Origin: Actinomortierella ambigua
Lineage: Eukaryota > Mortierellomycota > Mortierellomycetes > Mortierellales > Mortierellaceae
Reading direction: 5' to 3'
NCBI GenBank assembly: GCA_016098155.1
Contig: JAAAJB010000001.1
Coordinates: 168,287-232,286, forward strand
Length of the DNA: 64,000 bases
Below are positions 21,775 through 33,960 of this stretch, piece by piece (the stretch's first letter is position 1; every line of letters starts with the position of its first letter). The position numbers were made by a program, and so were the translations under genes. Under the pieces are notes generated by a model. That model was given only the letters and a program-made list of their open reading frames with translations, made no database searches and was not told the origin of the DNA.

Positions 21775-22789
21775 ATGGATGCTTTTGTTGGTTTTGTGAG
21801 GCCTGCCTTTGAGTTTTTGCGCCCGATCTCGTTGTCGCCTATCAATATTGGCGTGCAGATCACCTGCATTGCGTTACCATGCCTGCTAATCTCCGAGTCG
21901 TTCCACTCGCAGCTGGGTCGTTATGTCTTCAAGCCCATTGCCTCGCTCGGATTCCTTGTTGCTGCAGTGTCGTATCTTCCTTCGTCCAATGCCACCGGCT
22001 CAACATTTTTCACCTCGATCAAAGACCAGATCCTGGCCGACCCCTCTGAAGCGATCGCTTACGGTGGCGCATGTCTGACAGAGCTGCAGCGTATCTGTTA
22101 CAGTGTTGCACCCACCTTCCTGTCCTCTGCCGCCTCTTCCTCGACCACTGTCCACTCGACCTACACCAATGCGATGATGATCGCCTTTATCCTGGGCTTT
22201 TTGGGTGACGTGCTCTTGATCCCCAAGAAAGGCTTCTTGCCCGGTCTGGTCAGCTTCCTGGCTGGTCACGCGGCCTTCATGGTAGCCTTTACCTTCCACG
22301 GTCAGGACAACAAGTCCCACCAGGGCGCCGCTGGCTTCTTGGTTGTCATGGCCTCGATTGTCGGTCCTTGGCTTATCCCCCAGATCAAGAACAAGGTTAT
22401 GCGTGGCGCTGTAAGTTGATCACCTTGACAAACAACAACAACAACAAAAAATAACCAGCACGGATCTTGGTATAGCGGACCCTCAATCACAGTATACTAA
22501 TCTCGTCACGGATTCTGGTGCTTCTTCTGGATATAAAAAAAAAAAAAAAAAATAGGTCATCGCTTACATGGCAGTGATCAGTGGCATGGTGCTGACAGCA
22601 GTGGGATCTGTACAGTGTGGTCGCGAGTATCTTCCCGAGCGCGTGTTGGGTGCTCTAATGTTCTTCTTCTCTGATCTGTTTGTCGCTCGGCAGCACTTTG
22701 TGCAAAAGACGGTCCTCAACAAGTGGATTGGTTTGCCACTGTACTATGGTGGCCAGATCCTTCTTGCCTCCACTCTTCGAGGCGAGTGA
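21775..22789 (+). CDS. TMEM86/YhhN-family membrane protein (lysoplasmalogenase-like)
   Basis: Two exons, 21775-22410 and 22556-22789, join in phase 0 to give 289 aa. The protein is strongly hydrophobic with about eight predicted membrane segments. It has the family landmarks: LGFLGDVLLIPKKGFLPGL, SFLAGHAAFMVAF and GALMFFFSDLFVARQHF. TMEM86 proteins in animals are ER-membrane hydrolases that cleave the vinyl-ether bond of lysoplasmalogens; the fungal substrate is not established. The conserved Asp residues (LGD and FSD), proposed to be catalytic in the family, are present. The intron acceptor follows a poly-A run. The gene is convergent with BiP/KAR2. The start is the first ATG that gives the hydrophobic N-terminal domain. 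Confidence 0.85.
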
Positions 22790-23600
22790 AAGAACACGTG
22801 CACCTCAATAAAACCTATTTTCCCCCACATACCGACCCCACTTGCTTCAAAACACTGATAGTCTATGGTGGCAAACCCTCATCTCGTTGTGCCTTGGAAG
22901 GATGCAGAGTAAAGCTTCACAGCATGGCGTGCAGAAAAGAGAGGCAGAGAAATGAGGGATGGAGCAATACACAGTGGTGGAGATGCTCGTGTACGATGCG
23001 GGTCTGGTGGCACACTCGAGCGTAGAAGCATTGCTATTGTTGTCAACGATAGGAAGAGGGTGGATCATTTTTCATGGCTCCATGTATAGAGTTTGGATAG
23101 CCCTCCCCAGCTTAACAGGTCGTCGTTCCAACCCTGACTGTTCCTACTCTCATCTTCTCTGCTTCATTCTCGACCCCAACCCTCCTCTAACGCCATCACT
23201 AACATCATGTCACACAGTCTTCCCCCCTCTCCACCACCGACTGCAGCGCTAGGTGTGAGGCATTCCGCTTGTCCTCCGTCTTTGGAAGACGGATTGATCG
23301 ACCACCATCACACGGGTGTGTTCCGTCTCGCAATGTCAGACCCGAAACAGGGGGTGTCTCTCAGGAGGAAGTGTTTGGCCCCCGAAAAAAGTTCTCTCCT
23401 TTTTGTTAGACCCACTTCGTTCAGAAAGGAAAGCTTCTTCCTCCACACTCCTTTTCAATACAAGCAATGGTCGATCGATTTTTTTTTTGCAAGTTTATAT
23501 TCTAAGACAAATGCGCAAAAAAAGAGGCTACTAATTACAAGGCGAGAAAAATGTTGGATTATGGAGAGTGAGGAGTGTTGGAGAGGAAAAGCTTTTTTTT
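22790..23600. other. Convergent intergenic region
   Basis: Between the convergent ends of the TMEM86-like gene and KAR2. It should contain both polyadenylation regions. No frame with convincing protein character is visible. Confidence 0.45.
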
Positions 23601-25589
23601 TTACAGCTCATCGTGCGAGGGCATCTCCTCCGAATCGGCAGAGGGGCCCGAGCCGCCGGCAGCGCCGTACAGCTTGGAGGTGATGGGGTTGACGATGGCC
23701 TCAATCTCCTCCTTCTTCTCGTCAAGCTGCTCCTTGGAGGCGGTGGTGCCCTCAGACTCGAGCCACTTGATCTGCTTGTTGACAGCGTCCAGGACGGTCT
23801 TCTTGTCCTCAGCCTCGATCTTGGCGCCGAGCTGAGCGTCGTCGGTGACCTGGTTCTTGACGCCGTACAGGTAGTTCTCCAGGACGTTCTTGGACTCGAT
23901 ACGCTCCTTGATGGCAGCGTCCTCATCGGCAAACTGCTCAGCCTCCTTGACCATGCGCTCAATGTCCTCCTCCGACAGACGACCCTTCTCGTTCTTGATG
24001 GTAATAGACTCGGTCTTGCCGGTGCCCTTGTCCGAGGCGGAGACACGAAGGATACCGTTGGCGTCAATCTCAAAGGTGACCTCGACCTGAGGGACACCGC
24101 GGGGGGCAGGGGGGATGTTGGTCAGCTCAAACTTGCCGAGGGGGTTGTTGTCCTTGGTCATGGAGCGCTCACCCTCAAAGACCTGAATAAGAACAGTGGG
24201 CTGGTTGTCGGCGGCGGTCGAGAAGATCTGGGACTTCTTGGTGGGGATACCGGTGTTGCGGGGGATCAGCTTGGTCATGACACCACCAGTGGTCTCGATA
24301 CCGAGGGTCAGGGGGTTAACGTCCAACAGAAGAAGCGACTCGGTACCCTCACCACCAGAGAGGACACCACCCTGGACGGCGGCACCATAGGCGACGGCCT
24401 CATCGGGGTTGATGCCCTTGGAGGCCTTCTTGCCGTTAAAGAACTCCTCGATCAACTGAACAACCTTGGGGATACGGGTCGAGCCACCAACAAGAACAAT
24501 GTCATGGACATCCTTCTTCTCGAGGCCGGCGTCCTTGAGGACCTGGTCGACGGGCTTGATGGTCTTCTTGAAAAGATCGATGTTGAGCTCCTCAAACTTG
24601 GCGCGGGTCAGGGTCTCAGAGAAGTCGTTACCATTGTGGAAGGAATCAATCTCAATGCGGACAGACATCTGGGAGGACAGGGTACGCTTGGCCTTCTCAG
24701 CCTCGCGCTTGAGCTTGCCCATGGTCTTGAGATCAGTGGTGATGTCGACGCCGTTCTTCTTCTTGTACATCTTGACAAAGTGGTCCATCAGACGGTGGTC
24801 AAAGTCCTCACCACCCAGGTGGGTGTCGCCGGAGGTGGACAGGACCTCAAAGACACCGTCGTCGATCGAGAGGAGAGAGACATCGAAGGTACCACCACCG
24901 AGATCGTAGACGAGAATGGTGCGCTCACCCTCCTTCTTGTTGAGACCGTAGGCGATGGCGGCGGCGGTGGGCTCGTTGACAATACGGAGGACCTCCAGAC
25001 CGGCGATGGTACCGGCGTCCTTGGTGGCCTGGCGCTGAGCGTCGTTGAAGTAGGCGGGGACGGTGATGACGGCGTGGGTGACAGTCTTGGACAGGTAAGC
25101 CTCGGCGGTGTCCTTCATCTTGCCAAGGATCATGGCCGAGATCTCCTCGGGCGAGAACTCCTTGTTCTCGCCCTTGTACTTGACCTCGATGACGGGGTTG
25201 CCGCCCTTGTTCTTGACCTTGAAGGGGAAGTTCTTGATGTCGCTCTGGACCTCCTTCTCGCTGAACTTGCGGCCGATCAGGCGCTTGGCGTCGAAAATGG
25301 TGTTGGTGGGGTTGGTGGCGTACTGGTTCTTGGCCGCGTCACCGACGAGGCGCTCGCCATCTTCCTTGAAGGCGACGTACGAGGGTGTGATACGGTTGCC
25401 CTGGTCGTTGGCGATGATCTCGACACGTCCATTCTTATAGACACCCACGCAGGAGTAGGTGGTGCCCAGATCGATACCGATGACAGTGCCGTAGTTGGCG
25501 CGAGTCTCATCCTCGGTGGCGGCGGCGGCGAGGCCAACGACAGCCAAGGCGGCCGAAGCGAGGAGCATGGCTCCCTTCATGAACTTCAT
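23601..25589 (-). CDS. KAR2: ER-lumen Hsp70 chaperone BiP/Kar2
   Basis: Intronless, 662 aa. It is the ATP-driven chaperone that folds proteins in the ER lumen, drives translocation and regulates the unfolded-protein response. The signal peptide ([23 protein letters not shown]) is followed by the Hsp70 nucleotide-binding domain. Its signatures are [28 protein letters not shown] and [13 protein letters not shown]. The interdomain linker and substrate-binding domain follow ([15 protein letters not shown]). The C-terminus is the ER-retention signal HDEL. Length and layout are normal. Codon use is strongly biased to C/G-ending codons, as expected for a highly expressed gene. A bZIP-type core GACGTGG lies at 26003-26009, about 415 bp upstream; it might be an unfolded-protein-response element, but this is a guess. 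Confidence 0.98.
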   Translation of the reverse strand: MKFMKGAMLLASAALAVVGLAAAATEDETRANYGTVIGIDLGTTYSCVGVYKNGRVEIIANDQGNRITPSYVAFKEDGERLVGDAAKNQYATNPTNTIFDAKRLIGRKFSEKEVQSDIKNFPFKVKNKGGNPVIEVKYKGENKEFSPEEISAMILGKMKDTAEAYLSKTVTHAVITVPAYFNDAQRQATKDAGTIAGLEVLRIVNEPTAAAIAYGLNKKEGERTILVYDLGGGTFDVSLLSIDDGVFEVLSTSGDTHLGGEDFDHRLMDHFVKMYKKKNGVDITTDLKTMGKLKREAEKAKRTLSSQMSVRIEIDSFHNGNDFSETLTRAKFEELNIDLFKKTIKPVDQVLKDAGLEKKDVHDIVLVGGSTRIPKVVQLIEEFFNGKKASKGINPDEAVAYGAAVQGGVLSGGEGTESLLLLDVNPLTLGIETTGGVMTKLIPRNTGIPTKKSQIFSTAADNQPTVLIQVFEGERSMTKDNNPLGKFELTNIPPAPRGVPQVEVTFEIDANGILRVSASDKGTGKTESITIKNEKGRLSEEDIERMVKEAEQFADEDAAIKERIESKNVLENYLYGVKNQVTDDAQLGAKIEAEDKKTVLDAVNKQIKWLESEGTTASKEQLDEKKEEIEAIVNPITSKLYGAAGGSGPSADSEEMPSHDEL

Positions 25590-26259
25590 TGTGTGTTGAA
25601 GATGTGAGGAGGAGTGATCCCGAAAAGAGAAAGATGAAAGGGGAGGAGGATGAAGAGAAGGTGAAGGGATGAAGAGGGGGGGAGAGTGGAGGGCGGATGA
25701 GGATGATGAAGAAGAAGAAAAAAAAAAAACGAAAGAGGAGGAGCGCGCGCGAGTTATTTATGGCGGGGCGAAGGGGGACCTTTGATCTGGTGCCCTGAAT
25801 AGAGTTGGACCAAGGACGATTGGACGATTGTGTGGCAATCGCTGGGAGCGAGAGAGAGTGTGTGCTGTCGAACGACGATTCGATGCTGTTTACTACCCTC
25901 ACAGGCACACAGATACACCTCCTTCGCCTGCTGGCTCTTTCCCCCCTCCCCCTCCCCACTCACTGGGCGATCCCTCTCTTTTGCTCTCCAGCTGATAATG
26001 CCGACGTGGCACAGTGTGCAGTCAGTTTCTGGTAGGAAAGGGTTGGCTACCTTGTTTATTCGATTGGCTTCCATTGGGCCAGGATGCCATGGCACGCTGC
26101 CATTGGTCAGCCTCGCTTCTCATCAAATGAAATTTCAAAAAAAAAAGAGTGACTGCTATTCTCACATCGATCCCATTCATCCCATACATTCTTACACGTT
26201 TGCCTCTTTTGCGCGTGCAACGTGTTGGACGATGCTTCACTCCGGATCAAACAATCAAT

Positions 26260-26317
26260 GAGAGAGGTAGAGAGAGAGGGAAGAAGGAGAGAGAGTAGAG
26301 AGAGAAGGAGAGAGAGA

Positions 26318-26353
<36 letters not shown>

Positions 26354-26362
26354 AGGAGAAGG
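26260..26362. repeat. GA-rich microsatellite block 1
   Basis: Imperfect GA repeats with a perfect (GA)n core at about 26320-26350, lying between KAR2 and the hydrolase gene. Confidence 0.9.
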
Positions 26363-26631
26363 GAAAATAGTGCGCACGATCCACCTTGTTCTCTCTCTTC
26401 CAGCATGTGCGAGTCACTGTTGGTGTGCCTACACCATGGCTGCTGTCATCATGAAGTGAATATCCGTGCTAGCTCCACTCCACGTCTCGCAATGCTTTAT
26501 GCTGTCATACCCTCTCTTCCCACCTCGATCTTTCATTGGTCTACCCCCTAGGATAGTTGTGCTTTTTTTTTTTTCCTGCGGCTCGCTATCTAAAAATCTA
26601 GGATCACATGACATTGCACAGTGGTAGAGAG

Positions 26632-26649
26632 CGTAGAGAGGGTAGAGAG

Positions 26650-26688
<39 letters not shown>

Positions 26689-26700
26689 GAGAGATTTTAG
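26632..26700. repeat. GA-rich microsatellite block 2
   Basis: Imperfect GA repeats with a perfect core at about 26653-26683. GA-rich sequence continues to about 26780. Confidence 0.9.
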
Positions 26701-27704
26701 ATAGGTAGAAAGAGAGGGAAGGGAGGGTAGAGAAAGATGAGAGGGAGGGAGAGGGAGATCGGATCGCTCGAGAGCGAGAGTTGAGAGAGAGACAGAGACA
26801 TTATTAGCGGTACAGTGTACATGTAGTCGGTAGCGGGGGCATGTTTTTTTCGGGGTGCGTGGGGTTGGGCGGAGAAAATAATAATGGATGTTGACTAGAC
26901 ATGGCAAAAAAACGATGGAGTGGGAGAGGTACAAGCGTGCTCTCATGCAGTTCATTTCTCTCTCACTCTCACTCACTCACTCACTCACTTCACACACTCT
27001 GTCACTTCATTATTCGCTTGCTCTCGACTATGTGTTCATACTTTGTCACGTTGCTACTAAAGTCTGCCCCTAACCCCACCCAACCTGCTGCTTGCTGTCC
27101 CTCCCTCTTCCCTTCCCCACTGAACATGGTCAAAAGCAGGACATTGGATGTGATAAGGGGGGTGCAATGTGGGTCGATTCTCTTCCATTCCTCCACCTCT
27201 TTCCTTTCTCGTCTCACCCAGCACCATGTTTCAGATAATTGAAGGTCGTCGAAGGAGAGAAACCCCTGCCCTCCCTCAGGGGGAGCCAATCCAGTCATGC
27301 ATGGGACACCCAAATGGGGGAGTTGTTGTACCACCGCATTCGGAAAAAGGGACTCTCGGTTGGGGACAGGTAGGTGATAGCCAATGCTGTGCCATCCGGC
27401 GAAGGAGCATGTCTAGCATGAGCGAGCACGAGCATGTCACACCCCTACTCCTTCCTGCTGCTGTGGATATATATCCTCTGCTTGTCTGGTCCGGTAACAG
27501 CACCCAGAGCAAGCAGAGCAGCAGCAACCGTAACCGTAAATTTTGTACCCGTGGTGCTCCTCTATGAGAGAGAGAGAGAGAGAGAAGAGAGAGAAGAGAG
27601 AAGAGAGCACACATTTCCTTCTCCCCCCCCTCTTCAACCACCACCCCCTTCCTCTCTTTACCAGCAGTTTGCGCATCCCCTGACCCATCGTTGAACTCCT
27701 TTTA

Positions 27705-27711
27705 GTATCTG

Positions 27712-27742
<31 letters not shown>

Positions 27743-27890
27743 GTCTCTGTCTCCTTCTTCCCTCTCTTTCTCTTTCTCCCCTCTCTCTCTCCCTCTCTTT
27801 CTCTCTTTCTTGTCCTGGACCCTTTCTTTTTTGTTCTCGTCCTTCCCATCTCTCTCTCTCTCTCTCTTTCTCTCCCTCCCCTTTTGCGGT
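27705..27890. repeat. Long CT-rich tract
   Basis: CTCTGT and CTCTTT repeats form an almost pure pyrimidine strand for nearly 190 nt, upstream of the hydrolase gene. Such tracts are common in fungal promoters and 5' leaders. Confidence 0.85.
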
Positions 27891-28206
27891 CGGTCGAGTG
27901 GTAGTAGTCTCTTTCACCCTCGTGAGCCGTTGTTGCATCGCAAAAGAAAAAAAGGGAACTGTGAGCGGCAAACAGTATCCATTTCCCATCGCTTCTCTCT
28001 TCTCTCTCTCTCTTTATTCTTCGCCATCCTCCACAAAACACATTCAATTCAATCAACTTCATCTCTTCTCCCCCGCCTCCATTCATCCATCCATTATCCC
28101 ATTCACCTCATATTCAACATTATACACACATACATACACACCCACACTCACCAGTAAACCCTCCCCCCCCCTTGACGCCGTAACAGACAAACAACAAATA
28201 TACACA

Positions 28207-30897
28207 ATGTCTCGACGCATGTCCGAAGTGGGCAGCATAAGGTCCTTTGACTCTATCCCCACCATGGCCGATGTCGAGGCAACACTCGGCTGCGTTGATA
28301 TGAACCAGCGTTACGAGCTGTACTCGGGACGACTGATTTCGTTTGCCGAGGTGGGCCACCCATGCGGCCATCCCGTCTTTTGTTTGTAAGTGTTGCTCGT
28401 GTCTCTTTTGTTTGGCGTTTTTTTTCCTGGGCCATTGGGCAGCAAGACCAAGTGGTTTTGTTTTCATTGTTGTTTTTCTACTCTTCTGCGGTACCTTCCC
28501 TACATATTTTGCATGGGGTCTCCCAATGCCTGCAGAAACATTCCATTTCGGGGTTGAATGGGGTTCAAACGAAAAGGCGATAGCAAACATCCGTGTCAAT
28601 AACAGCAACAACGGCAACAACAAAAACAATAGGCGGGCCATCTAGAACTTCTCCCTCCTTCCCTTCCCCCTTCCCATGCACCAAAACGCCCCATCATCCT
28701 CAATCACCGCCCATGATCAAAACACAGAGTGCTCCTACCGTTTTTTTGCCCCAATTGAACGGCCTTAGCGCACTCGACGGAGGTCTTCTTTTCTCCTTGA
28801 TTGGGTGCTCTGTCGACGTGAAAGGCGGTGGGGGCACAGTCGATTGGCTATTGTTATATCTGATCGAGGAGAGGTGCTCCTGTTCAGACGCCTTTGCATG
28901 AGTGGTATTTTCAGCATCCGACTATGCGTTTCTGCGGTAATCCAGGCACATGTGCTTGCAGGCCCCGATGGCTGCTCATCGCTCAGGGCCATCTGTTCAG
29001 GATCTGCAGCGTTTCATGCTAATAAAACGCGCCGATATCCCACAATTGAACAAAAAGAGCGGAGAGAGAGAGGGGGAGAGGGGGGGCAAGGGGAAGGACA
29101 GCAGCATTTCTTACGCATGGGGCTTGTTGTACGAAAGGGGTGCTAGGGGCCCTGAACACACCATCCATTAGACCGCACTTTCCTGGAGGGTTCACACCGT
29201 TCCGAAGGGGGATTGGTATTAATTCTATTTCTATTCTTATCCAAACTCTCTCTAACAGTCTGGGGTTAGGCTGCATGCGCTATTACTCCATCATCCTCGA
29301 AGACCTGGCCTTCAAGCACCAGCTCCGGATCTATTGCATTGATCGGCCAGGCGTTGGAGTCTCGCAAGCCGTTGATCCAGAGGTACACAAAGTGCTGATC
29401 GAACCCAACCGATCTCTCAGTCTTGAGCATTTTTTTTTCAATTGACATACACAAGGAGAGGGTCAACGAATAAGAGAAAAAAAGAAAAAAAGAAAGAGAG
29501 AGAGAGAGCAGGGTGACCATTAGCGAACAAACAGGCAATGTAAAGAGCGATATTTTTGGGCTCGATTGTTTGTTGAACGCGAGGTCGAAAAAGATGGAGG
29601 CAAAATGCATGTATCTGTATCTCCTTCGACCCTTGCATAGGGCTTCTTTATTTTTTTCTTTAAAGGAGAAAAAAAAATGTGCGAGAGCATCCCAACTAAA
29701 ATATCCGTCTCCTTTTCCTTTTTTCTTGTCGTTCTCCGCATGCATTATATGTGCACATCTTTAGGCGTGGACACCACTCAAAATGGCAGAGATCGTGGAG
29801 GAGATGGCCAATGGCTTCAACATTCAAAAATTTTCACTCATGGGACATTCTTGTGGCGCCATCTATACCATGGCTTGCGCACTACGCCTCAAGAACCGCG
29901 TTGTCGGCACGGTATGGCTGATGAGTCCTTGGGTACATTTGACGTTGGCGAAGCGAATGAAGTGGATCAAGCATGTCCCGACCACTCTACTCAAATCCCA
30001 GAGCACAGCGTCGCTTCTGTACAAGTCGCTCGCGATTGCTGCAAGAGAGCCGCCCTCACATTCAGACCCCAACATCTTGAACTACGACAGGGAGAAATTG
30101 GTCAAAGCGATGCTGCAGGAGAACTCGGCAGATGCAATGGAGGGCGCCAACAACGATCTGATGGTCTGCCTGGAGCTGTATCATTCATTTGGCTTTAGCT
30201 ACAAGGATGTGACCTTGCCTGTCCATGTCTACTGGGGAACCAAGGTACTTTTTTTTTTCTTTTTCTTTTTATATTTTCTCTTCTCAGAGAACAACCTGGG
30301 CGATCTGACTAAGCCTTGCCCTTCGTTCTTCATTGCTTTTCGCGTTTTGACCAAACTCCTTGTTCTATTTTCAACCTCAATGGACTCTAGGATCCCATCA
30401 TTTCAAGAGAGGCTGTCGATTGGATGGAACAGCGGTTACCACAATGCACACTGAGCATCATTGAGGGCGGCACACACGGACTATTGTGGCGCGCCGATGT
30501 AGTCTCGCGGATCTTTAAAGGCATCGCGAGCTCATGGAAACTAGCAGAGTTTGAGCGCACGTTGTCACAGCGTTGGTCGATGAAACAGTTGGGCATGACG
30601 AACAACAATAGCAGTATGGGCAGCAATAGCACGATTACAGACGGCAACCATAGCAACAGTAGCAGCAGCACGAGCAGCAGTGATGATAGCAGTCAGAGCA
30701 GCAGCCACCGCGGTCTCAACAGTCATGGTCCAGACCATGTCCGTGGCCTCGGTAAAATAGGCGGCTTTGGCTCCTACCGAAGCAGTACATATTCGGACGC
30801 GTCTGCTGTCCAGCAGGCGGTTCAGACGAGCAATATTTATGACGAAAACACGAAGTTTACGAGCCAAAGGATTTTTGATGATCCCGGCAGATTCTAG
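28207..30897 (+). CDS. Alpha/beta-hydrolase fold protein
   Basis: Four exons, 28207-28385, 29259-29382, 29765-30244 and 30391-30897, give 429 aa. The first 55 aa lead into the fold at HPVFCFLGLGCMRYY, the position of the oxyanion loop. Further on come CIDRPGVGVSQ (strand and turn typical of the fold) and the nucleophile elbow MGHSCGAIY. The acid is probably the Asp in WGTKDPI and the base the His in GGTHGLLWR, so the Ser-Asp-His triad is complete. After the fold there is a Ser/Asn/Gly-rich tail of about 100 aa. No signal peptide is visible. The first intron (28386-29258) is 873 nt, the longest in the window. The specific substrate cannot be told; lipase, esterase or epoxide-hydrolase-like activities are all possible. 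Confidence 0.85.
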
Positions 30898-31467
30898 CTA
30901 TATCTGATCTGGCACACACACACAGAACAGACACACACACAAAGACACCTCACCCACACCATGGCCTCCCCTTTCCCCCTCATTGCATACCCTAACAAAG
31001 CTAACGAAAAGAACACCACGACACATAGCATAACGACATTCATTCTCACCTTTTATTTTTCTCGACACGGCCTCACTTGGCTTCACGAGTTACGCATCCT
31101 TCTTCTCCACTGCATTTCACGCTGTCACGACCCTCACCTTCCAAGCATGTATTATACCCCCCACCACCTCAATTAAAAAAAAAATAAAATAAACTAAGAC
31201 ATCTTCAATCCTATCACAACTCTCTTTGGTATTGGACGAAAGGAGGGTAGCCAACTGTAGGAGAGGCAAAAAGAGGAGTGGCGGTGTCCGCCTCAGGTCA
31301 CAATCGCACCTTCTCGAAATTTCTCCCCTCCTCTTTGAAAAGCCACCGGCCAGACGCGCGATCTTGTTCTGCTCCCCCCAAAGTCAAAAAGACATTCATT
31401 TCGACCTCCACTCCCACCTTTTGTCATCCACTCCCCCTTTTCATCTCTGTACACTAGCATAACCATC
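30898..31467. other. Intergenic region with STI1 promoter
   Basis: Carries the CA-rich 3' flank of the hydrolase gene and the STI1 promoter. The heat-shock element is listed separately. No gene is seen. Confidence 0.5.
31311..31323 (+). promoter_or_regulatory. Perfect three-unit heat-shock element upstream of STI1
   Basis: The sequence reads TTC-TC-GAA-AT-TTC, three alternating inverted units with exact 2-nt spacing, the consensus binding site of the Hsf1 trimer. It lies 145 bp upstream of the STI1 start codon, a normal promoter distance. STI1 is heat-shock induced in yeast, so the match is expected functionally. Confidence 0.75.
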
Positions 31468-33514
31468 ATGAGCGTAGGTGAAGCAGAGAGGCTTTGGATA
31501 ATGCACACCATGTACCATAGGATGAGATGGCGAGTGCTCTTTTTTTGGACTCTTTTCGTGGGAACCTATTGTTTAGGCTAAAATCCTTTTGCTTCGTCCT
31601 CCTGGACACACACACACACACCCTACATTTTTTTCATTGTTTAGGCTGAAGAATTCAAGCAGCAGGGCAACAAACTTTTTCTGGCAAAGGACTACTCGGC
31701 TGCCATCGATGCCTTCTCCAAGGCCATTGAACTCGACGCCTCCAACCACGTTCTGTACTCGAACCGATCTGCATGCTACGCCTCGCTGAGGGAGTATCAG
31801 AAAGCCCTGGAGGATGGCGAGAAGACGGTCTCGCTGAACGCTTCGTGGGCCAAGGGTTATGGCCGCAAGGCTGCTGCCTTGTTCGGCCTCGGTCGCCTGA
31901 ACGAGGCCGAGAAGACTTATGAGGAGGGACTGAAGATTGAGCCCACCAACCCTCAGCTGCAGAAGGGCCTCCAAGAGACTCAGCAGGCCATGGAAAGTGG
32001 TAAGGAGAGGACAAACATGGGCGAGTTTTTTTTTGTCACTTGAGCAACATTGCATTTTCAGTGGGTGGTGCCCCGACGTGGGACTAGGCCCAGGACCAAC
32101 ACTCACACTCTTATTCTCTCATTCTTTTACGACGTTTTTTTTGTAAACGCTAAAAACAGAGGCGTCGGCGGGCATTGGTCAATTCTTCGGTCCCGATACC
32201 ATCCCGCGGATGGCATCCAACCCCAAGCTGGCACCATTCCTGTCGCAGCCCGATGTCATGGAGAAAATCCGTGCCATCCAGGCCAACCCTAATGCCCTCA
32301 ACCAGTACATGCAGGACCCTCGTATCATGACGATCATGATGGGCCTGATGGGCATTGATGCCCGCGGCGCCACGGCCGAGGAGGCAGCCAGCGCCATGGA
32401 GACTGATGCTCCTGAGGATACCAGCAGCAAGCAGGAGGAGGCCAAGAAGAAGAAGGAGGATGAGGCCAAGAAGGAGGAGGCGATCAAGGAGCAGGAGATG
32501 CCATCGGAGGAGGACCTGAAGAAGAAGGAGGCCCTGGCGGCCAAGGACCTTGGCAACGCCGCCTACAAGAAGCGCAAGTTTGACGAGGCGCTGGAGCATT
32601 ACGGCAAGGCATGGGATCTGGACCCGACCAACATTTCGATTCTCACCAACAAGGCGGCAGTGTTCTTTGAGATGGGCAACTTTGAAGAGTGCATCAAGAC
32701 ATGCGAGCAGGCGATTGAGGTTGGACGTGAGCACCGTGCCGACTACAAGCTGATTGCCAAGGCCCTGGGCCGTATCGGCACGGCGTACACCAAGCTCAAC
32801 AACCTGCCCGAGGCGATCAAGTACTTCAACAAGTCGCTGGCCGAGCACCGCACGCCCGACATTCTGGCCAAGCTCAAGGAGACGGAGAAGGCCAAGGCCA
32901 CTGCCGACCGCGAGGCCTATCGCGATGTCAACCTGTCGGCAGAGGCTCGTGAGCGCGGCAATGCCCTGTTCAAGAAGCACGACTATGCCGGTGCCGTCAA
33001 GGAGTACACGGAGGCGATCAAGCGCGACGACGCGGATCCTCGCGCGTATTCGAACCGTGCGGCCTGCTACATCAAGTTGATGGCGATCCACGAGGCGTCC
33101 AAGGATGCGGACAAGTGTCTGGAGCTGGATCCCAAATTCGTCAAGGGCCACATCCGCAAGGCGGCCGTGCAGTTCATCAAGAAGGAGTATGACGACTGTC
33201 TGGAGACGTGCCAGCAGGCCAAGGAGCTGGATGTCGACCGGAAGAATGCGGCCGAGATTGATGGTCAGATCCAAAAGGTCTACCAGGAGATGAACCGCTC
33301 TTACCAGCGCCGCGACGGCGAGTCGGACGAGGAGGTCCTCAAGCGTGCCCAGCAAGACCCAGAGATCCAGCGCCTGTTGGCCGATCCGGCCATGCGCGCC
33401 ATTCTCCAGCAGATGCAGGAGGACCCACAGGCCGCTATGGCCCATATGAAGAACCCAAAGGTCGCTGCGAACATTCGCAAGCTGGTCTCGGCTGGCATCA
33501 TCCGCACGGGTTAG
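31468..33514 (+). CDS. STI1: Hsp70/Hsp90-organizing co-chaperone Sti1/Hop
   Basis: Three exons, 31468-31473, 31645-31999 and 32160-33514, give 571 aa. Sti1 bridges Hsp70 and Hsp90 in the cytosol and passes client proteins between them. The order of domains is the family's own. TPR1 spans about residues 2-118 (starting AEEFKQQGNKLF). A DP1 region with repeated Pro/Met helices follows (IPRMASNPKLAPFL). A charged Lys/Glu linker leads to TPR2A (KDLGNAAYKKRKFDEAL), then TPR2B (ARERGNALFKKHDYAGA). DP2 lies at the C-terminus (DPEIQRLLADPAMRAILQQM). The first coding exon is only six bases (Met-Ser); joining it gives MSAEEFKQQGNK, which is the expected N-terminus. The promoter has a perfect heat-shock element. 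Confidence 0.96.
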
Positions 33515-33960
33515 AAAGTCGTGGACAAGTTCCTATGGGTTTCGCCAAACTCTTCTTGTACAGAAATCACTATTAAAAAAAATATAAATAAATGGAAGCT
33601 TTGTTGTTCAAAATGAAACCCAGGGGTGTGGTTATCAAGTCTTGCTTTTTGTAGCTGCACTGTTGCAGAACGGTTAAATACAGTTGGCTGTTGAAAAAAC
33701 AAAAGTACATTCTGGCAAAATGAGGAGTACTACATTTGAACGTCTTGGAGAGGCTCTTCTTTTTTTGATATTGACGATACGTTTTTTTTCTCATGATGAA
33801 ACGATGATGCGCAAGGGAGAATGTCGAGAGGCAAAGAGTAGGAAGACGTGTGGGAAGAGGCAGTGGGAGGCGTGGGAAAGAAGGACGAAAAAAAAATTCA
33901 TCTCTGTCTAGAAGGGGGAGGAGGTGGATTGTAGCAAAAAAACCAAGAGAGACGGAACGG
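33515..33960. other. Convergent intergenic region
   Basis: Between the ends of STI1 and the next minus-strand gene. AT-rich sequence near 33570-33595 is compatible with poly-A signals. Nothing else is visible. Confidence 0.4.

Larger units (their letters stand above)
25590..28206. other. Divergent intergenic region of 2.6 kb, GA/CT-rich
   Basis: The longest gene-free stretch in the window, between the divergent KAR2 and alpha/beta hydrolase genes. It contains two GA-repeat blocks and a long pyrimidine tract leading to the hydrolase start. The frames found in it encode simple Ser/Leu or Arg/Glu repeats, so they are not credible genes. It may include long 5' leaders. Confidence 0.55.

Noticed and set aside
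23568..25607. 679-aa open frame on the plus strand opposite KAR2
   Set aside because: It mirrors the strongly codon-biased KAR2 gene, whose biased third positions remove stops on the other strand. The product is Leu/Val/Gly/Asp-rich with no recognisable domain.
32150..33445. 431-aa open frame on the minus strand opposite STI1
   Set aside because: Same cause: a shadow of a biased coding sequence, with a Leu-rich composition and no family similarity.
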